Assembly: GCF_000725125.1 (NCBI RefSeq)
Contig: NZ_JFCB01000002.1
Location: forward strand, 1-64,000
From: Streptomyces toyocaensis
GTDB lineage: Bacteria; Actinomycetota; Actinomycetes; Streptomycetales; Streptomycetaceae
Length of the DNA: 64,000 nt
Direction of reading: 5' to 3'
This document shows, piece after piece, positions 25,800 to 33,704 of the stretch; position 1 is the stretch's first letter; each line of letters starts with the position of its first letter. Position numbers and translations under genes: made by a program. Under the pieces are notes generated by a model. The model ran no database searches. It was not told the DNA's origin and worked only from the letters and a program-made list of their open reading frames with translations.

Positions 25800-26354
25800 A
25801 TGGCCCCCTCGACGTCCAGCACCGTCACCCTGAACATCAACGGCGAGAAGCACACGCTGTCCGTCGACCACCGCACCACCCTGCTCGACGCGCTGCGTGA
25901 ACGGCTCGACCTGACCGGCACCAAGAAGGGTTGCGACCAGGGACAGTGCGGCGCCTGCACCGTCCTGGTCGACGGCCGCCGCACCGTGTCCTGTCTGCAA
26001 CTGGCCGTCGCCTCCCAGGAACGCGAGATCACCACCGTGGAGGGCCTCGCCGAGGGGGAGAGGCTGCACCCGGTGCAGCGGGCCTTCCTCGACCTCGACG
26101 GCTTCCAGTGCGGCTACTGCACCCCCGGCCAGATCTGTTCCGCCGTCGCCGTCATCGAGGAGCACGCCGCGGGCTGGCCCAGTGCCGTCACCGAGGACGT
26201 GCGGCCCGAAGCCGGACCGCCACCCCTGACCCCCGAGGAGATCAGGGAACGCATGAGCGGCAACCTGTGCCGCTGCGGTGCCTACGGGCAGATCGTCCAG
26301 GCGGTCGCCCGCGCCGCCGCCGCCGGGACCCCGACCGAGGGGGCCGCCGCGTGA
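25800..26354 (+). CDS. Aldehyde dehydrogenase [2Fe-2S] subunit (PaoA/xanthine dehydrogenase type)
   Basis: A 184-residue iron-sulfur subunit of a molybdenum hydroxylase. The plant-type [2Fe-2S] cluster is held by GCDQGQCGACTVLVDGR and the following Cys of TVSCLQLAV. The second cluster uses CGYCTPGQICS and NLCRCGAYGQI. No twin-arginine signal is present in the chosen start, so it should be cytoplasmic, unlike E. coli PaoA. ATG 25800 has GAAAGAAGG upstream. It is the first of four overlapping genes. Confidence 0.93.
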   Translation: MAPSTSSTVTLNINGEKHTLSVDHRTTLLDALRERLDLTGTKKGCDQGQCGACTVLVDGRRTVSCLQLAVASQEREITTVEGLAEGERLHPVQRAFLDLDGFQCGYCTPGQICSAVAVIEEHAAGWPSAVTEDVRPEAGPPPLTPEEIRERMSGNLCRCGAYGQIVQAVARAAAAGTPTEGAAA

Positions 26355-27343
26355 GGGAGTTCGACTACCGGCGCGCCGACGACGTCTCCGGCGCGGTGGC
26401 GCTGCTGGGCGCCGACCCCGACGCCCGCTACCTCGGCGGTGGCACCAACCTCGTCGACCTGATGAAGACCGGCGTGGAGCGTCCTGCCCGGATCGTCGAC
26501 GTCCGCGCCCTCCCGCTGGACCGGATCGAGCCGGCCGGCGACGGCGGGCTGCGCATCGGCGCCACCGTCACCAACAGCGACCTCGCCGCACACCCCGGGG
26601 TACGGGACCGCTACCCGGCCCTCACCCAGGCCGTGCTCGCCGGCGCCTCCGGGCAGCTGCGCAACATGGCCACCGTCGGCGGCAACCTGCTCCAGCGCAC
26701 CCGCTGCGGCTACTTCACCGACGTGACCAAGCCCTGCAACAAGCGTGCACCGGGCAGTGGTTGTCCCGCCGTCGAGGGCGAGCACCGCAACCACGCGGTC
26801 CTCGGCGCCTCCGAGCACTGCGTCGCCGTCCACCCCTCCGACATGGGCGTGGCGCTCACCGCCTTCGACGCGGTCGTCTCCTACGAAACCGCTGACGGGC
26901 CGGGGGAGTTGCCGCTGGCCGACTTCTACCTGCCCGTCGGGGACACTCCGCACCGGGAGACCGCCCTGCCGCCCGGCGCGCTCATCACCGGTGTCACCCT
27001 GCCGCCCGCGCCGGTCGCCGCCCGCTCGCGCTACCGCAAGGTTCGCGAACGGGCCTCGTACGCCTTCGCGATCGGCTCGGTCGCCGGCGCCCTCGACGTC
27101 TCGGGCGGGGTCGTGCGCGACGTCCGCCTCGCCCTCGGCGCGGTCGCCTCCCGCCCCTGGCGGGCCCGTGCCGCCGAACGCGTCCTGACCGGAGCCCCGG
27201 CCACCGCGGAGTACTTCGCCGCGGCGGCCGACGCCGAACTCGCGGCCGCCAGGCCGCTGCCCGACAACGGACACAAGGTGACACTCATGCGCAACCTCGT
27301 CGTGTCCGTGCTGTCCGAACTCGCCGAGGAGGCCGCCCGATGA
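26351..27343 (+). CDS. Aldehyde dehydrogenase FAD subunit with extra Fe-S motif (PaoB type)
   Basis: A 330-residue FAD-binding (CO dehydrogenase-type) subunit. GGGTNLVDLMKTGVERP and GQLRNMATVGGNLLQRTRC contact FAD. Distinctively it carries CGYFTDVTKPCNKRAPGSGC, the cysteine-rich insertion that holds a [4Fe-4S] cluster in PaoB and 4-hydroxybenzoyl-CoA reductase. This places the enzyme with PaoABC rather than classical xanthine dehydrogenase. GTG 26351 overlaps the previous stop (GTGA). Confidence 0.93.
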   Translation: MREFDYRRADDVSGAVALLGADPDARYLGGGTNLVDLMKTGVERPARIVDVRALPLDRIEPAGDGGLRIGATVTNSDLAAHPGVRDRYPALTQAVLAGASGQLRNMATVGGNLLQRTRCGYFTDVTKPCNKRAPGSGCPAVEGEHRNHAVLGASEHCVAVHPSDMGVALTAFDAVVSYETADGPGELPLADFYLPVGDTPHRETALPPGALITGVTLPPAPVAARSRYRKVRERASYAFAIGSVAGALDVSGGVVRDVRLALGAVASRPWRARAAERVLTGAPATAEYFAAAADAELAAARPLPDNGHKVTLMRNLVVSVLSELAEEAAR

Positions 27344-29472
27344 CCACCGCCACGACCGGCGCCGCGACGCCGACGGGCGTCGTCGGCACCGCGCACACCC
27401 GCGTCGAGGGCCGCGACAAGGTCACCGGCGCCGCCCGCTACGCCGGCGAGATCCCCTTCGCCGGCCTCGCCCACGGCTGGCTCGTCCTGTCCACGGTCGC
27501 CCGCGGCCGCATCCTCTCCGTCGGGACCGGACCCGTCCTCTCCATGCCGGGCGTGCTGGCCGTCCTGCACCACGGGAACGCCCCGCGGCTCACCACCGAC
27601 TACGTCGGCATGCTGGGCGTACCGCCGGACCCGACGGCCGCGGTCTTCCAGGACGACCGTGTCCCGCACGCCGGATGGCCCGTCGCGCTCGTCGTCGCCG
27701 AGACGCCCGAGCAGGCCCGGGAGGCCGCCGAGGCGCTGGTCGTCACCTACGAGCGGGAGCCGCACGACATCGTCTTCTCCGACGCCCGCCCGGACACCTA
27801 TCCGGCGGACGGACACCTGCCGGCCCTGACGGAGAAGGGCGATATGGAGGCCGAACTCGCCGCCTCCGCCCACGTGGTGGACGAGGAGTACACCACGCCC
27901 GAGGAGCACCACGCCATGATGGAGCCGCACGCGGCGACCGCCCGGTGGGACGGCGGCCGGCTGGACGTCGTCGACTCCAACCAGGGCACCACCTGGGTCG
28001 CCGACGAGCTGGTGCGGATGTTCTCGCTGGACGCGTCCGCCGTACGGGTGCGCTCCGAGCACGTGGGCGGCGGCTTCGGCAGCAAGCGGCTGCGCGCCCA
28101 CCAGGTGTCCGCGGTGATGGCCGCCACCCTTCTGCGGCGTCCGGTGCGCGTCGTGCTGACCCGCCGTCAGATGTTCTCGCTCAGCGGCTACCGCAGCCCC
28201 ACCACCCAGCGGATCAGGCTCGGCGCCGACCCCGACGGCCGGCTGCGCGCCCTGGAGCACCGCTCGCTCAACCAGACGTCGACGGTCTGGGAGTTCGTCG
28301 AGCCGAGCACCGGTGTGGCGCGGGTCCTGTACGACGCCGACGCCCACCGCACGGAGAACCGGGTCGTCCGGCTCGACGTCCCGTCGCCGACCTGGATGCG
28401 CGCGCCGGGCGAGGCGCCGGGGTCGTTCGCGATGGAGGCCGCGCTCGACGAACTGGCCGAGAAGTGCGGCCTCGACCCGATCGAGCTGCGGCTGCGCAAC
28501 GAGCCGGAGCGGGGCCCGGTCTCCGGGCTGGAGTTCGCCGGCCGCAACCTCGCCGCCTGCTTCCGCGAGGGCGCCCGCCGCTTCGGCTGGGCGGATCGCG
28601 ACCCGCGCCCGGGTGTGCGCCGCGAGGGGCGGTGGCTGCTCGGCACAGGCACGGCGGCGGCCTCCTTCCCCGTGGGCGCCCTGCCGTCCACCGCGGCGGT
28701 GACGGCGGAGCCGGACGGCACCTTCACCGTGCGGATCGCAGCGGCCGACATCGGCACCGGGGCCCGCACCGCGCTCACCCTGGTCGCCGCCGACGCGCTG
28801 CGGGTGCCGATCGTGCGGGTGCGCGTACGCATAGGTGACAGCGACTTCGGCCCCGCCGGCATCGCGGGCGGCTCCATGGGCACCCGCTCGTGGGCCTGGG
28901 CGGTCACGGCCGCGGCCGGGGAACTGCGGGAGCGGCTCGCCGCGGGCGGCACCGTGCCGCCGGAGGGCATCACGGTGCGCTCCGACACCACCGCCGCCCT
29001 CGGAGCCCTCGCCCGGAAGGAACGGCACTCCTACGGGGCGCAGTTCGCCGAGGCCGCCGTGGACGTCACCACCGGCGAGGTGCGGGTGCGCCGCATGCTC
29101 GGCGTCTTCGCCGCGGGCCGGATCGTCAACCCGCTCACCGCGCGCAATCAGCTCGTCGGCGGCATGACCTGGGGCATCTCCATGGCCCTGCACGAGGAGG
29201 CGGTGCGTGACGGTGCCTCGGGCGGCCTGTACGGCGGCGACCTGGCCGGCTACCACGTGGCGAGCCACGCCGACGTGCCGGCGATCGAGGCGGACTGGGT
29301 GGACGACCAGGACCCCGACGACCCGGTCGGGATCAAGGGCATCGGCGAGGTGGGCATCGTCGGCGCGGCGGCTGCCGTCGCCAACGCGGTCTGGCACGCG
29401 ACGGGCGTACGCCACCGGTGCCTGCCCATCCGTCCGGACCGGGTGCTGCGGGCGGGAGGACCGCGTGTTTGA
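27340..29472 (+). CDS. Aldehyde dehydrogenase molybdopterin subunit (PaoC type)
   Basis: A 710-residue molybdenum-cofactor subunit. GGGFGSKRLRAHQVSA (molybdopterin contact), PTWMRAPGEAPGSFAMEAAL (substrate Arg region), and the catalytic Glu in GIKGIGEVGIVGAAAAVANA are all present. Its size and short N-terminus match PaoC (YagR). It should oxidise aldehydes, often aromatic, to carboxylic acids. ATG 27340 overlaps the FAD-subunit stop (ATGA) and its own end overlaps the XdhC-like gene by 8 bp. Confidence 0.94.
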   Translation: MTTATTGAATPTGVVGTAHTRVEGRDKVTGAARYAGEIPFAGLAHGWLVLSTVARGRILSVGTGPVLSMPGVLAVLHHGNAPRLTTDYVGMLGVPPDPTAAVFQDDRVPHAGWPVALVVAETPEQAREAAEALVVTYEREPHDIVFSDARPDTYPADGHLPALTEKGDMEAELAASAHVVDEEYTTPEEHHAMMEPHAATARWDGGRLDVVDSNQGTTWVADELVRMFSLDASAVRVRSEHVGGGFGSKRLRAHQVSAVMAATLLRRPVRVVLTRRQMFSLSGYRSPTTQRIRLGADPDGRLRALEHRSLNQTSTVWEFVEPSTGVARVLYDADAHRTENRVVRLDVPSPTWMRAPGEAPGSFAMEAALDELAEKCGLDPIELRLRNEPERGPVSGLEFAGRNLAACFREGARRFGWADRDPRPGVRREGRWLLGTGTAAASFPVGALPSTAAVTAEPDGTFTVRIAAADIGTGARTALTLVAADALRVPIVRVRVRIGDSDFGPAGIAGGSMGTRSWAWAVTAAAGELRERLAAGGTVPPEGITVRSDTTAALGALARKERHSYGAQFAEAAVDVTTGEVRVRRMLGVFAAGRIVNPLTARNQLVGGMTWGISMALHEEAVRDGASGGLYGGDLAGYHVASHADVPAIEADWVDDQDPDDPVGIKGIGEVGIVGAAAAVANAVWHATGVRHRCLPIRPDRVLRAGGPRV

Positions 29473-30637
29473 CATCGCCGGCGAGTTGCACCGCTGGCTG
29501 GACGAGGGCCGGGAGTTCGCCGTGGCGACGGTGGTGTCCGTGAACGGCAGCGCACCGCGCGGGCCCGGCGCCGCCCTCGCCGTCGACAGCGGGGGCACGG
29601 CGATCGGCTCGGTCTCCGGCGGCTGCGTGGAGGGCGCGGTCTACGACCTGTGCGCCCGGGCGGTCGAGGACGGCCAGGCCCGTGTCGAACGGTTCGGATA
29701 CAGCGACGAGGACGCCTTCGCGGTGGGTCTGACCTGCGGCGGGGTCATCGACGTCCTGGTCGCCCCGGTCCTTGTGAGGACCCCCGCCCGGCGGGTGCTG
29801 CGGGCCGCGCTGTCGGCCGTGGTCCGGGGTGAGCCGGGCGCCCTGGTCCGCGTCGTCGAGGGCCCGGCGGAACTGCTCGGCGGAGCTCTCCTCGTCCGCC
29901 CGGACGGTTCGTACGAGGGCGGCCTCGGCGGGCCCGCGGAGCTGGACCGGACGGCGGCCGGCGAGGCCGGGGCCCTGCTGGAGGCGGGCCGCACCGGCAC
30001 GGTCGGGGTCGCGGTGAGCGGAGCGGTACGGGGGTCCCCGGGGCCGGGGTCCGGGGGAGGGGCGCACTGCCCCGGCGGCCCGACCCTGTTCGTGGAGTCC
30101 TCGGTGCCGCCGCCCCGCATGATCGTCTTCGGTGCGATCGACTTCGCGGCGGCGCTGGTGCGGGCGGGCAAGTTCCTCGGGTACCACGTCACGGTCTGCG
30201 ACGCCCGGCCGGTCTTCGCCACCCGGGCCCGGTTCCCGGACGCCGACGAGGTCGTCGTCGACTGGCCGCACCGCTATCTGCGCGGCACCGGGACCGACGC
30301 ACGCACGGTGCTGTGCGTCCTCACGCACGACGCGAAGTTCGACATCCCGCTGCTCGAGGCCGCCCTCGCCCTGCCGGTGGCGTACGTCGGCGCGATGGGT
30401 TCCCGCCGCACCCACGGCGTGCGCGAGCGCCGGCTGCGCGAGGCGGGGGTGGGGGAGCGGGAGCTGTCCCGCCTCCGCTCGCCGATCGGCCTCGACCTCG
30501 GCGCCCGCACCCCCGAGGAGACGGCCCTGTCCATCGCGGCGGAGATCGTCGCCGCCCGCCGCGGCGGCACGGGCGTTCCGCTGACGGGATCGGCGACGCC
30601 GATCCACCACGACGGCCACTCCGCGGCTGCCGCCTGA
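29465..30637 (+). CDS. XdhC/CoxI-family molybdenum-cofactor maturation protein
   Basis: A 390-residue protein. The N-terminal XdhC-CoxI domain reads ATVVSVNGSAPRGPGAALAV and SVSGGCVEGAVYDL. The C-terminal Rossmann part (MIVFGAIDFAAALVRAGKFL, then YVGAMGSRRTHGVRERRL) is XdhC_C. Such proteins bind MoCo, help its sulfuration and deliver it to the oxidoreductase. GTG 29465 lies inside the end of the molybdenum subunit gene, so it is coupled and almost certainly serves this enzyme. Confidence 0.92.
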   Translation: MFDIAGELHRWLDEGREFAVATVVSVNGSAPRGPGAALAVDSGGTAIGSVSGGCVEGAVYDLCARAVEDGQARVERFGYSDEDAFAVGLTCGGVIDVLVAPVLVRTPARRVLRAALSAVVRGEPGALVRVVEGPAELLGGALLVRPDGSYEGGLGGPAELDRTAAGEAGALLEAGRTGTVGVAVSGAVRGSPGPGSGGGAHCPGGPTLFVESSVPPPRMIVFGAIDFAAALVRAGKFLGYHVTVCDARPVFATRARFPDADEVVVDWPHRYLRGTGTDARTVLCVLTHDAKFDIPLLEAALALPVAYVGAMGSRRTHGVRERRLREAGVGERELSRLRSPIGLDLGARTPEETALSIAAEIVAARRGGTGVPLTGSATPIHHDGHSAAAA

Positions 30638-30639
30638 GT

Positions 30640-30704
30640 GCCGCGCACGGGGCCGGGCCCGCCCCGTGCGCGGCAAGGGGCCGGAGCACCCGCTCCGGCC
30701 CCTT
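30640..30704. terminator. Double hairpin terminator between convergent genes
   Basis: Two perfect stems lie in tandem: a 14-bp stem at 30640-30653/30661-30674 and a 12-bp stem AAGGGGCCGGAG/CTCCGGCCCCTT at 30675-30686/30693-30704. They separate the XdhC-like gene (+) from the FMN reductase gene (-). Confidence 0.9.
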
Positions 30705-30713
30705 CACGGTGGA

Positions 30714-31277
30714 TCAGGCGGCCGCCGGCTCCCCCGCGACGCCGTGCAGGCGGGCGATGACCTCGGTCAGCTGCTCGACGACCTCGCTGTCGTCGGCCGG
30801 GTGGGTCTCGGCGAAGCGGACCACGGAGCCGGGGATGGACAGCTTGACGTCCTCCAGCACCTTGCCGCCGGCGATGCCCACGGCCTTGCGCGCCTCGTCC
30901 TGCGCCCAGACCCCGCCGTACTGGCCGAAGGCGGTGCCGACGACGACGACCGGCTTGCCGTTGAGCGCGCCGGCGCCGTACGGGCGCGACAGCCAGTCGA
31001 TGGCGTTCTTCAGGACGGCCGGGATCGTGCCGTTGTACTCGGGGGTGAAGAGCAGCAGCGCGTCGGCGCCGGCGGCGGCCTCGCGCAGCTTGGCGGCGGC
31101 GGCCGGGACATCACCCTCGACGTCGATGTCCTCGTTGTAGAACGGGATCTCCGCGAGCCCTTCGAAGAGCGCGACCTCGGAGCCCGCGGGGGCGAGCTTG
31201 ACCGCGGCCTCCGCGAGCTGACGGTTGTGCGAACCGGCGCGGAGGCTGCCGACGAGGGCGATGATGCGAACAGACAT
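30714..31277 (-). CDS. NADPH-dependent FMN reductase-family protein
   Basis: A 187-residue flavodoxin-fold reductase. ALVGSLRAGSHNRQLAEAA is the FMN phosphate loop; LFTPEYNGTIPAVLKNAIDW is the conserved family motif. It resembles chromate/quinone/azo reductases (ChrR, YieF-like) that detoxify quinones using NAD(P)H. ATG 31277 follows AGGAG. It is divergent from a TetR regulator across a promoter with two GGACC-N2-GGTCC repeats. Confidence 0.93.
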   Translation of the reverse strand: MSVRIIALVGSLRAGSHNRQLAEAAVKLAPAGSEVALFEGLAEIPFYNEDIDVEGDVPAAAAKLREAAAGADALLLFTPEYNGTIPAVLKNAIDWLSRPYGAGALNGKPVVVVGTAFGQYGGVWAQDEARKAVGIAGGKVLEDVKLSIPGSVVRFAETHPADDSEVVEQLTEVIARLHGVAGEPAAA

Positions 31278-31317
31278 GAGGAAACTCCTGGGGGCTGAGA
31301 AAGCGCGTCAAGGATCC

Positions 31318-31366
31318 GGACCGGGGTCCGCTTCCTAGGTGTAGCAGTCTAACCGGACCACGGTCC
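31318..31366. promoter_or_regulatory. Paired inverted repeats, putative TetR operators
   Basis: GGACC-N2-GGTCC occurs at 31318-31329 (GGACCGGGGTCC) and 31355-31366 (GGACCACGGTCC), 37 bp apart, in the 119-bp region between the FMN reductase and TetR starts. The second copy is 30 bp from the TetR ATG. Identical arms with differing spacers suggest a dimeric repressor site used twice. Confidence 0.65.
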
Positions 31367-31396
31367 ATTTTCTTCCTCATGCTTTACGCTGGCTTC

Positions 31397-32059
31397 ATGT
31401 CCGCCGCGCCGCCGTCCGCCCCGACGCCACAGGAGCCCGTCGAGCCGCTGGAACTGCTCCAGCTCGGCACCGACGCCGACGAGCCCTGCCTGCGCGCCGA
31501 CGCCGCCCGCAATCGCGCCAGGCTGCTGGAGGCAGCCGCACGGCTGGTCGCCGAGCGCGGGGCCGACGGCATCACCATGGAGGAGGTGGCGGCGGCGGCC
31601 CGGGTGGGCAAGGGGACGGTCTTCCGCCGCTTCGGCGACCGCACGGGCCTGCTCACGGCGCTCCTGGACCACTCCGAGAAGAAGTTCCAGGCGGCGTTCC
31701 TCTCCGGACCCCCACCGCTCGGACCCGGCGCGCCCCCCGTCGAGCGGCTGCAGGCCTTCGGCCTGGCGGCGCTCCGCAGGACCGCCGACGAACTGGAGCT
31801 GCAACTGGCCGCCGAGCCGGGCGCGGGGCGCCGCTTCACCAACGCGCCCCGACGCGTGCGGCGTCACCACGTCGGCCTGCTGCTGCGCGAGGCGGTCCCC
31901 GACGCGGACTGCGACCTCCTCGCCCACACGCTGATGGGCCAGCTGGACCCGGCTCTGATCCACCATCTGATCAGGCAGTGCGGCATGCCTCCGCAGCGGC
32001 TGGAGGCCGCGTGGGTGGACCTCGTCGACCGGGTGACGGGCTCCGCGAACTCTTGCTGA
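31397..32059 (+). CDS. TetR-family regulator, divergent from FMN reductase
   Basis: A 220-residue TetR regulator with a long N-terminal tail (about 35 residues) before the HTH: RNRARLLEAAARLVAERGAD, then EEVAAAARVGKGTVFRRFGD. ATG 31397 (MSAAPPS) is preferred to ATG 31379. The ligand domain is not assignable. Context points to repression of the quinone-reductase-like gene, with relief by an electrophile or oxidant (inference). Confidence 0.9.
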   Translation: MSAAPPSAPTPQEPVEPLELLQLGTDADEPCLRADAARNRARLLEAAARLVAERGADGITMEEVAAAARVGKGTVFRRFGDRTGLLTALLDHSEKKFQAAFLSGPPPLGPGAPPVERLQAFGLAALRRTADELELQLAAEPGAGRRFTNAPRRVRRHHVGLLLREAVPDADCDLLAHTLMGQLDPALIHHLIRQCGMPPQRLEAAWVDLVDRVTGSANSC

Positions 32060-32120
32060 CGGCCACTCAACTCCCCCGGGCGAAAGCCCGGTTACGGCTT
32101 CTGCAAGGATGCGGTACGTC

Positions 32121-33158
32121 ATGGTGCAGATACCGAACCCGCCCGCGCCCGCGTCCCCCGCACCGACGCGCTCCGTGCCCACGAGCGCCGATGTGGCCCG
32201 CCTGGCCGGCGTCTCGCGCGCGACCGTCTCCTACGTCCTGAACAACGCCGGCGCCGTCCGGATCAGCGAGCCCACCCGGCGCCGGGTCCGGGAGGCCGCG
32301 CGGGAACTCGGGTACGTGCCGCACGCAGCCGCCCGCAGCCTGCGCGCCGGGCACAGCCGCATGGTCCTGATGCCCGCGCCCGCCTTCCCCGTCGGCCCCC
32401 TCTACAGCCAGTTCATCAGCGACCTGCAGAGCGCCCTCGGCCGGCTCGACTACACGGTCGTGCAGTACGGCACCGTCGGCCTGCACGACGACGAGGCCGC
32501 CCGCGCCTGGGCGGAACTGCGCCCCGTGGCGGTCCTGGTCCCCGGCTCCGGACTCGGCCCGCGCGGTGTCGAGGTGCTCAAGAGATCCGGGGCGCGGGCC
32601 GTCGTCACCCTCGGCCCCGAGTCCGTCGAGGGCGCGCACGCCCTGCTGCTGGACCACGACGTCGTCGGCCACAGCGCCGGCGCCCACCTCTTCGACCGCG
32701 GCCGCCGCAGGATCGGCGTGGTCGTCCCGCGGGAGCCCGGCCTGGAGGCGTTCTCCGCGCCCCGCCTGGCCGGCGTCCGCGCCGCCCTGCGAGGCACCGG
32801 CGCCACGGTCACCGAGCTGCCGCTCGCCCACGACGAGGGCGCCGCCGCCCGGCTCGCCGCCCGCTGGCGCGATCTGGGCCTCGACGCCGTCTTCACCTAC
32901 AACGACGAGTACGCGATGCTGCTGATGCGGGCACTGGAGGACGAGGGTGTCCGTATCCCCGAGGAGGTCGCCGTCGTCGGCGCGGACAACCTGATGCTGG
33001 GCCGGCTGCTGCGGCCCCGGCTGAGCACCGTCCATCTCGAACTGCCCTCCGGCCGCGAACTGGCCGGACTGGTGGACCGGGCGGTCCGCGACCCGGCCGC
33101 CGCGCCGGAGGCTCGCAAGGTGCTGGGGGCGACGGTGGTGCGACGCGAGTCCAGCTGA
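32121..33158 (+). CDS. LacI-family transcriptional regulator
   Basis: A 345-residue LacI/GalR regulator: HTH TSADVARLAGVSRATVSYVL, hinge helix RRVREAARELGYVPHAAARS, and the sugar-binding-like core ending in VPEE-type IPEEVAVVGADNLMLGRLLR. ATG 32121 is used; ATG 32109 four codons upstream is also in frame, and the AAGG there is too close to serve it. No sugar transporter or catabolic gene is adjacent, so its target is elsewhere or is itself. It lies 61 bp after the TetR gene on the same strand. Confidence 0.88.
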   Translation: MVQIPNPPAPASPAPTRSVPTSADVARLAGVSRATVSYVLNNAGAVRISEPTRRRVREAARELGYVPHAAARSLRAGHSRMVLMPAPAFPVGPLYSQFISDLQSALGRLDYTVVQYGTVGLHDDEAARAWAELRPVAVLVPGSGLGPRGVEVLKRSGARAVVTLGPESVEGAHALLLDHDVVGHSAGAHLFDRGRRRIGVVVPREPGLEAFSAPRLAGVRAALRGTGATVTELPLAHDEGAAARLAARWRDLGLDAVFTYNDEYAMLLMRALEDEGVRIPEEVAVVGADNLMLGRLLRPRLSTVHLELPSGRELAGLVDRAVRDPAAAPEARKVLGATVVRRESS

Positions 33159-33192
33159 CACCCGCGGTAGGCGTCGGACGGGTACGGGTGTC
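33157..33192. terminator. Hairpin between LacI gene and thioredoxin gene
   Basis: GACACCCG (33157-33164) and CGGGTGTC (33185-33192) pair across a 20-base loop between the convergent LacI and thioredoxin genes. The arms overlap both stop codons. Moderate support. Confidence 0.45.
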
Positions 33193-33586
33193 ACTCGCCG
33201 GCGGACGGCGCCCCGCCCTGTTGCGCCTGCTGCTCGGCGATCTGCTTGCGGACGTCGTCCATGTCCAGCTTGCGGGCCTGACCGATGACGTCCGTCAGCG
33301 CGGCCTCGGGCAGCGCACCCGGCTGGGCGAACACGGCCACCTGGTCGCGCACGATCATCAGCGTGGGGATCGACTGGATACCGAAGGCCGCGGCCAGCTC
33401 CGGCTGTGCCTCCGTGTCCACCTTGCCGAACACCAGGTCCGGGTTCTCCTCCGCCGCCTTCTCGTACACCGGTGCGAACTGACGGCAGGGACCGCACCAG
33501 GCCGCCCAGAAGTCGATCAGCACGAACCCGTTGTCCGTGACCGTCTGGTCGAAGTTCTCCTTGGTGAGCTCCACGGTGCTGCTCAT
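33191..33586 (-). CDS. Thioredoxin
   Basis: A 131-residue thioredoxin with the classical active site WCGPC (Cys31, Cys34) in LIDFWAAWCGPCRQF and cis-Pro in FGIQSIPTLMIV. The C-terminal tail beyond residue 105 (DVRKQIAEQQAQQGGAPSAG) is an extension not seen in standard TrxA. ATG 33586 with GAGGG upstream. It is divergent from a disulfide oxidoreductase across 118 bp, so the two may answer the same thiol stress. Confidence 0.95.
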   Translation of the reverse strand: MSSTVELTKENFDQTVTDNGFVLIDFWAAWCGPCRQFAPVYEKAAEENPDLVFGKVDTEAQPELAAAFGIQSIPTLMIVRDQVAVFAQPGALPEAALTDVIGQARKLDMDDVRKQIAEQQAQQGGAPSAGE

Positions 33587-33704
33587 GGCGTGTTCCCTCT
33601 TCCTGGTGTCGGGCCGAGCCCTCGGCACAACACGGCCGACCGGTCACATATTCCGCGCCCCTACCCATGTGGCCACCCGGCACACCACCCACCAGACTGA
33701 CGTC

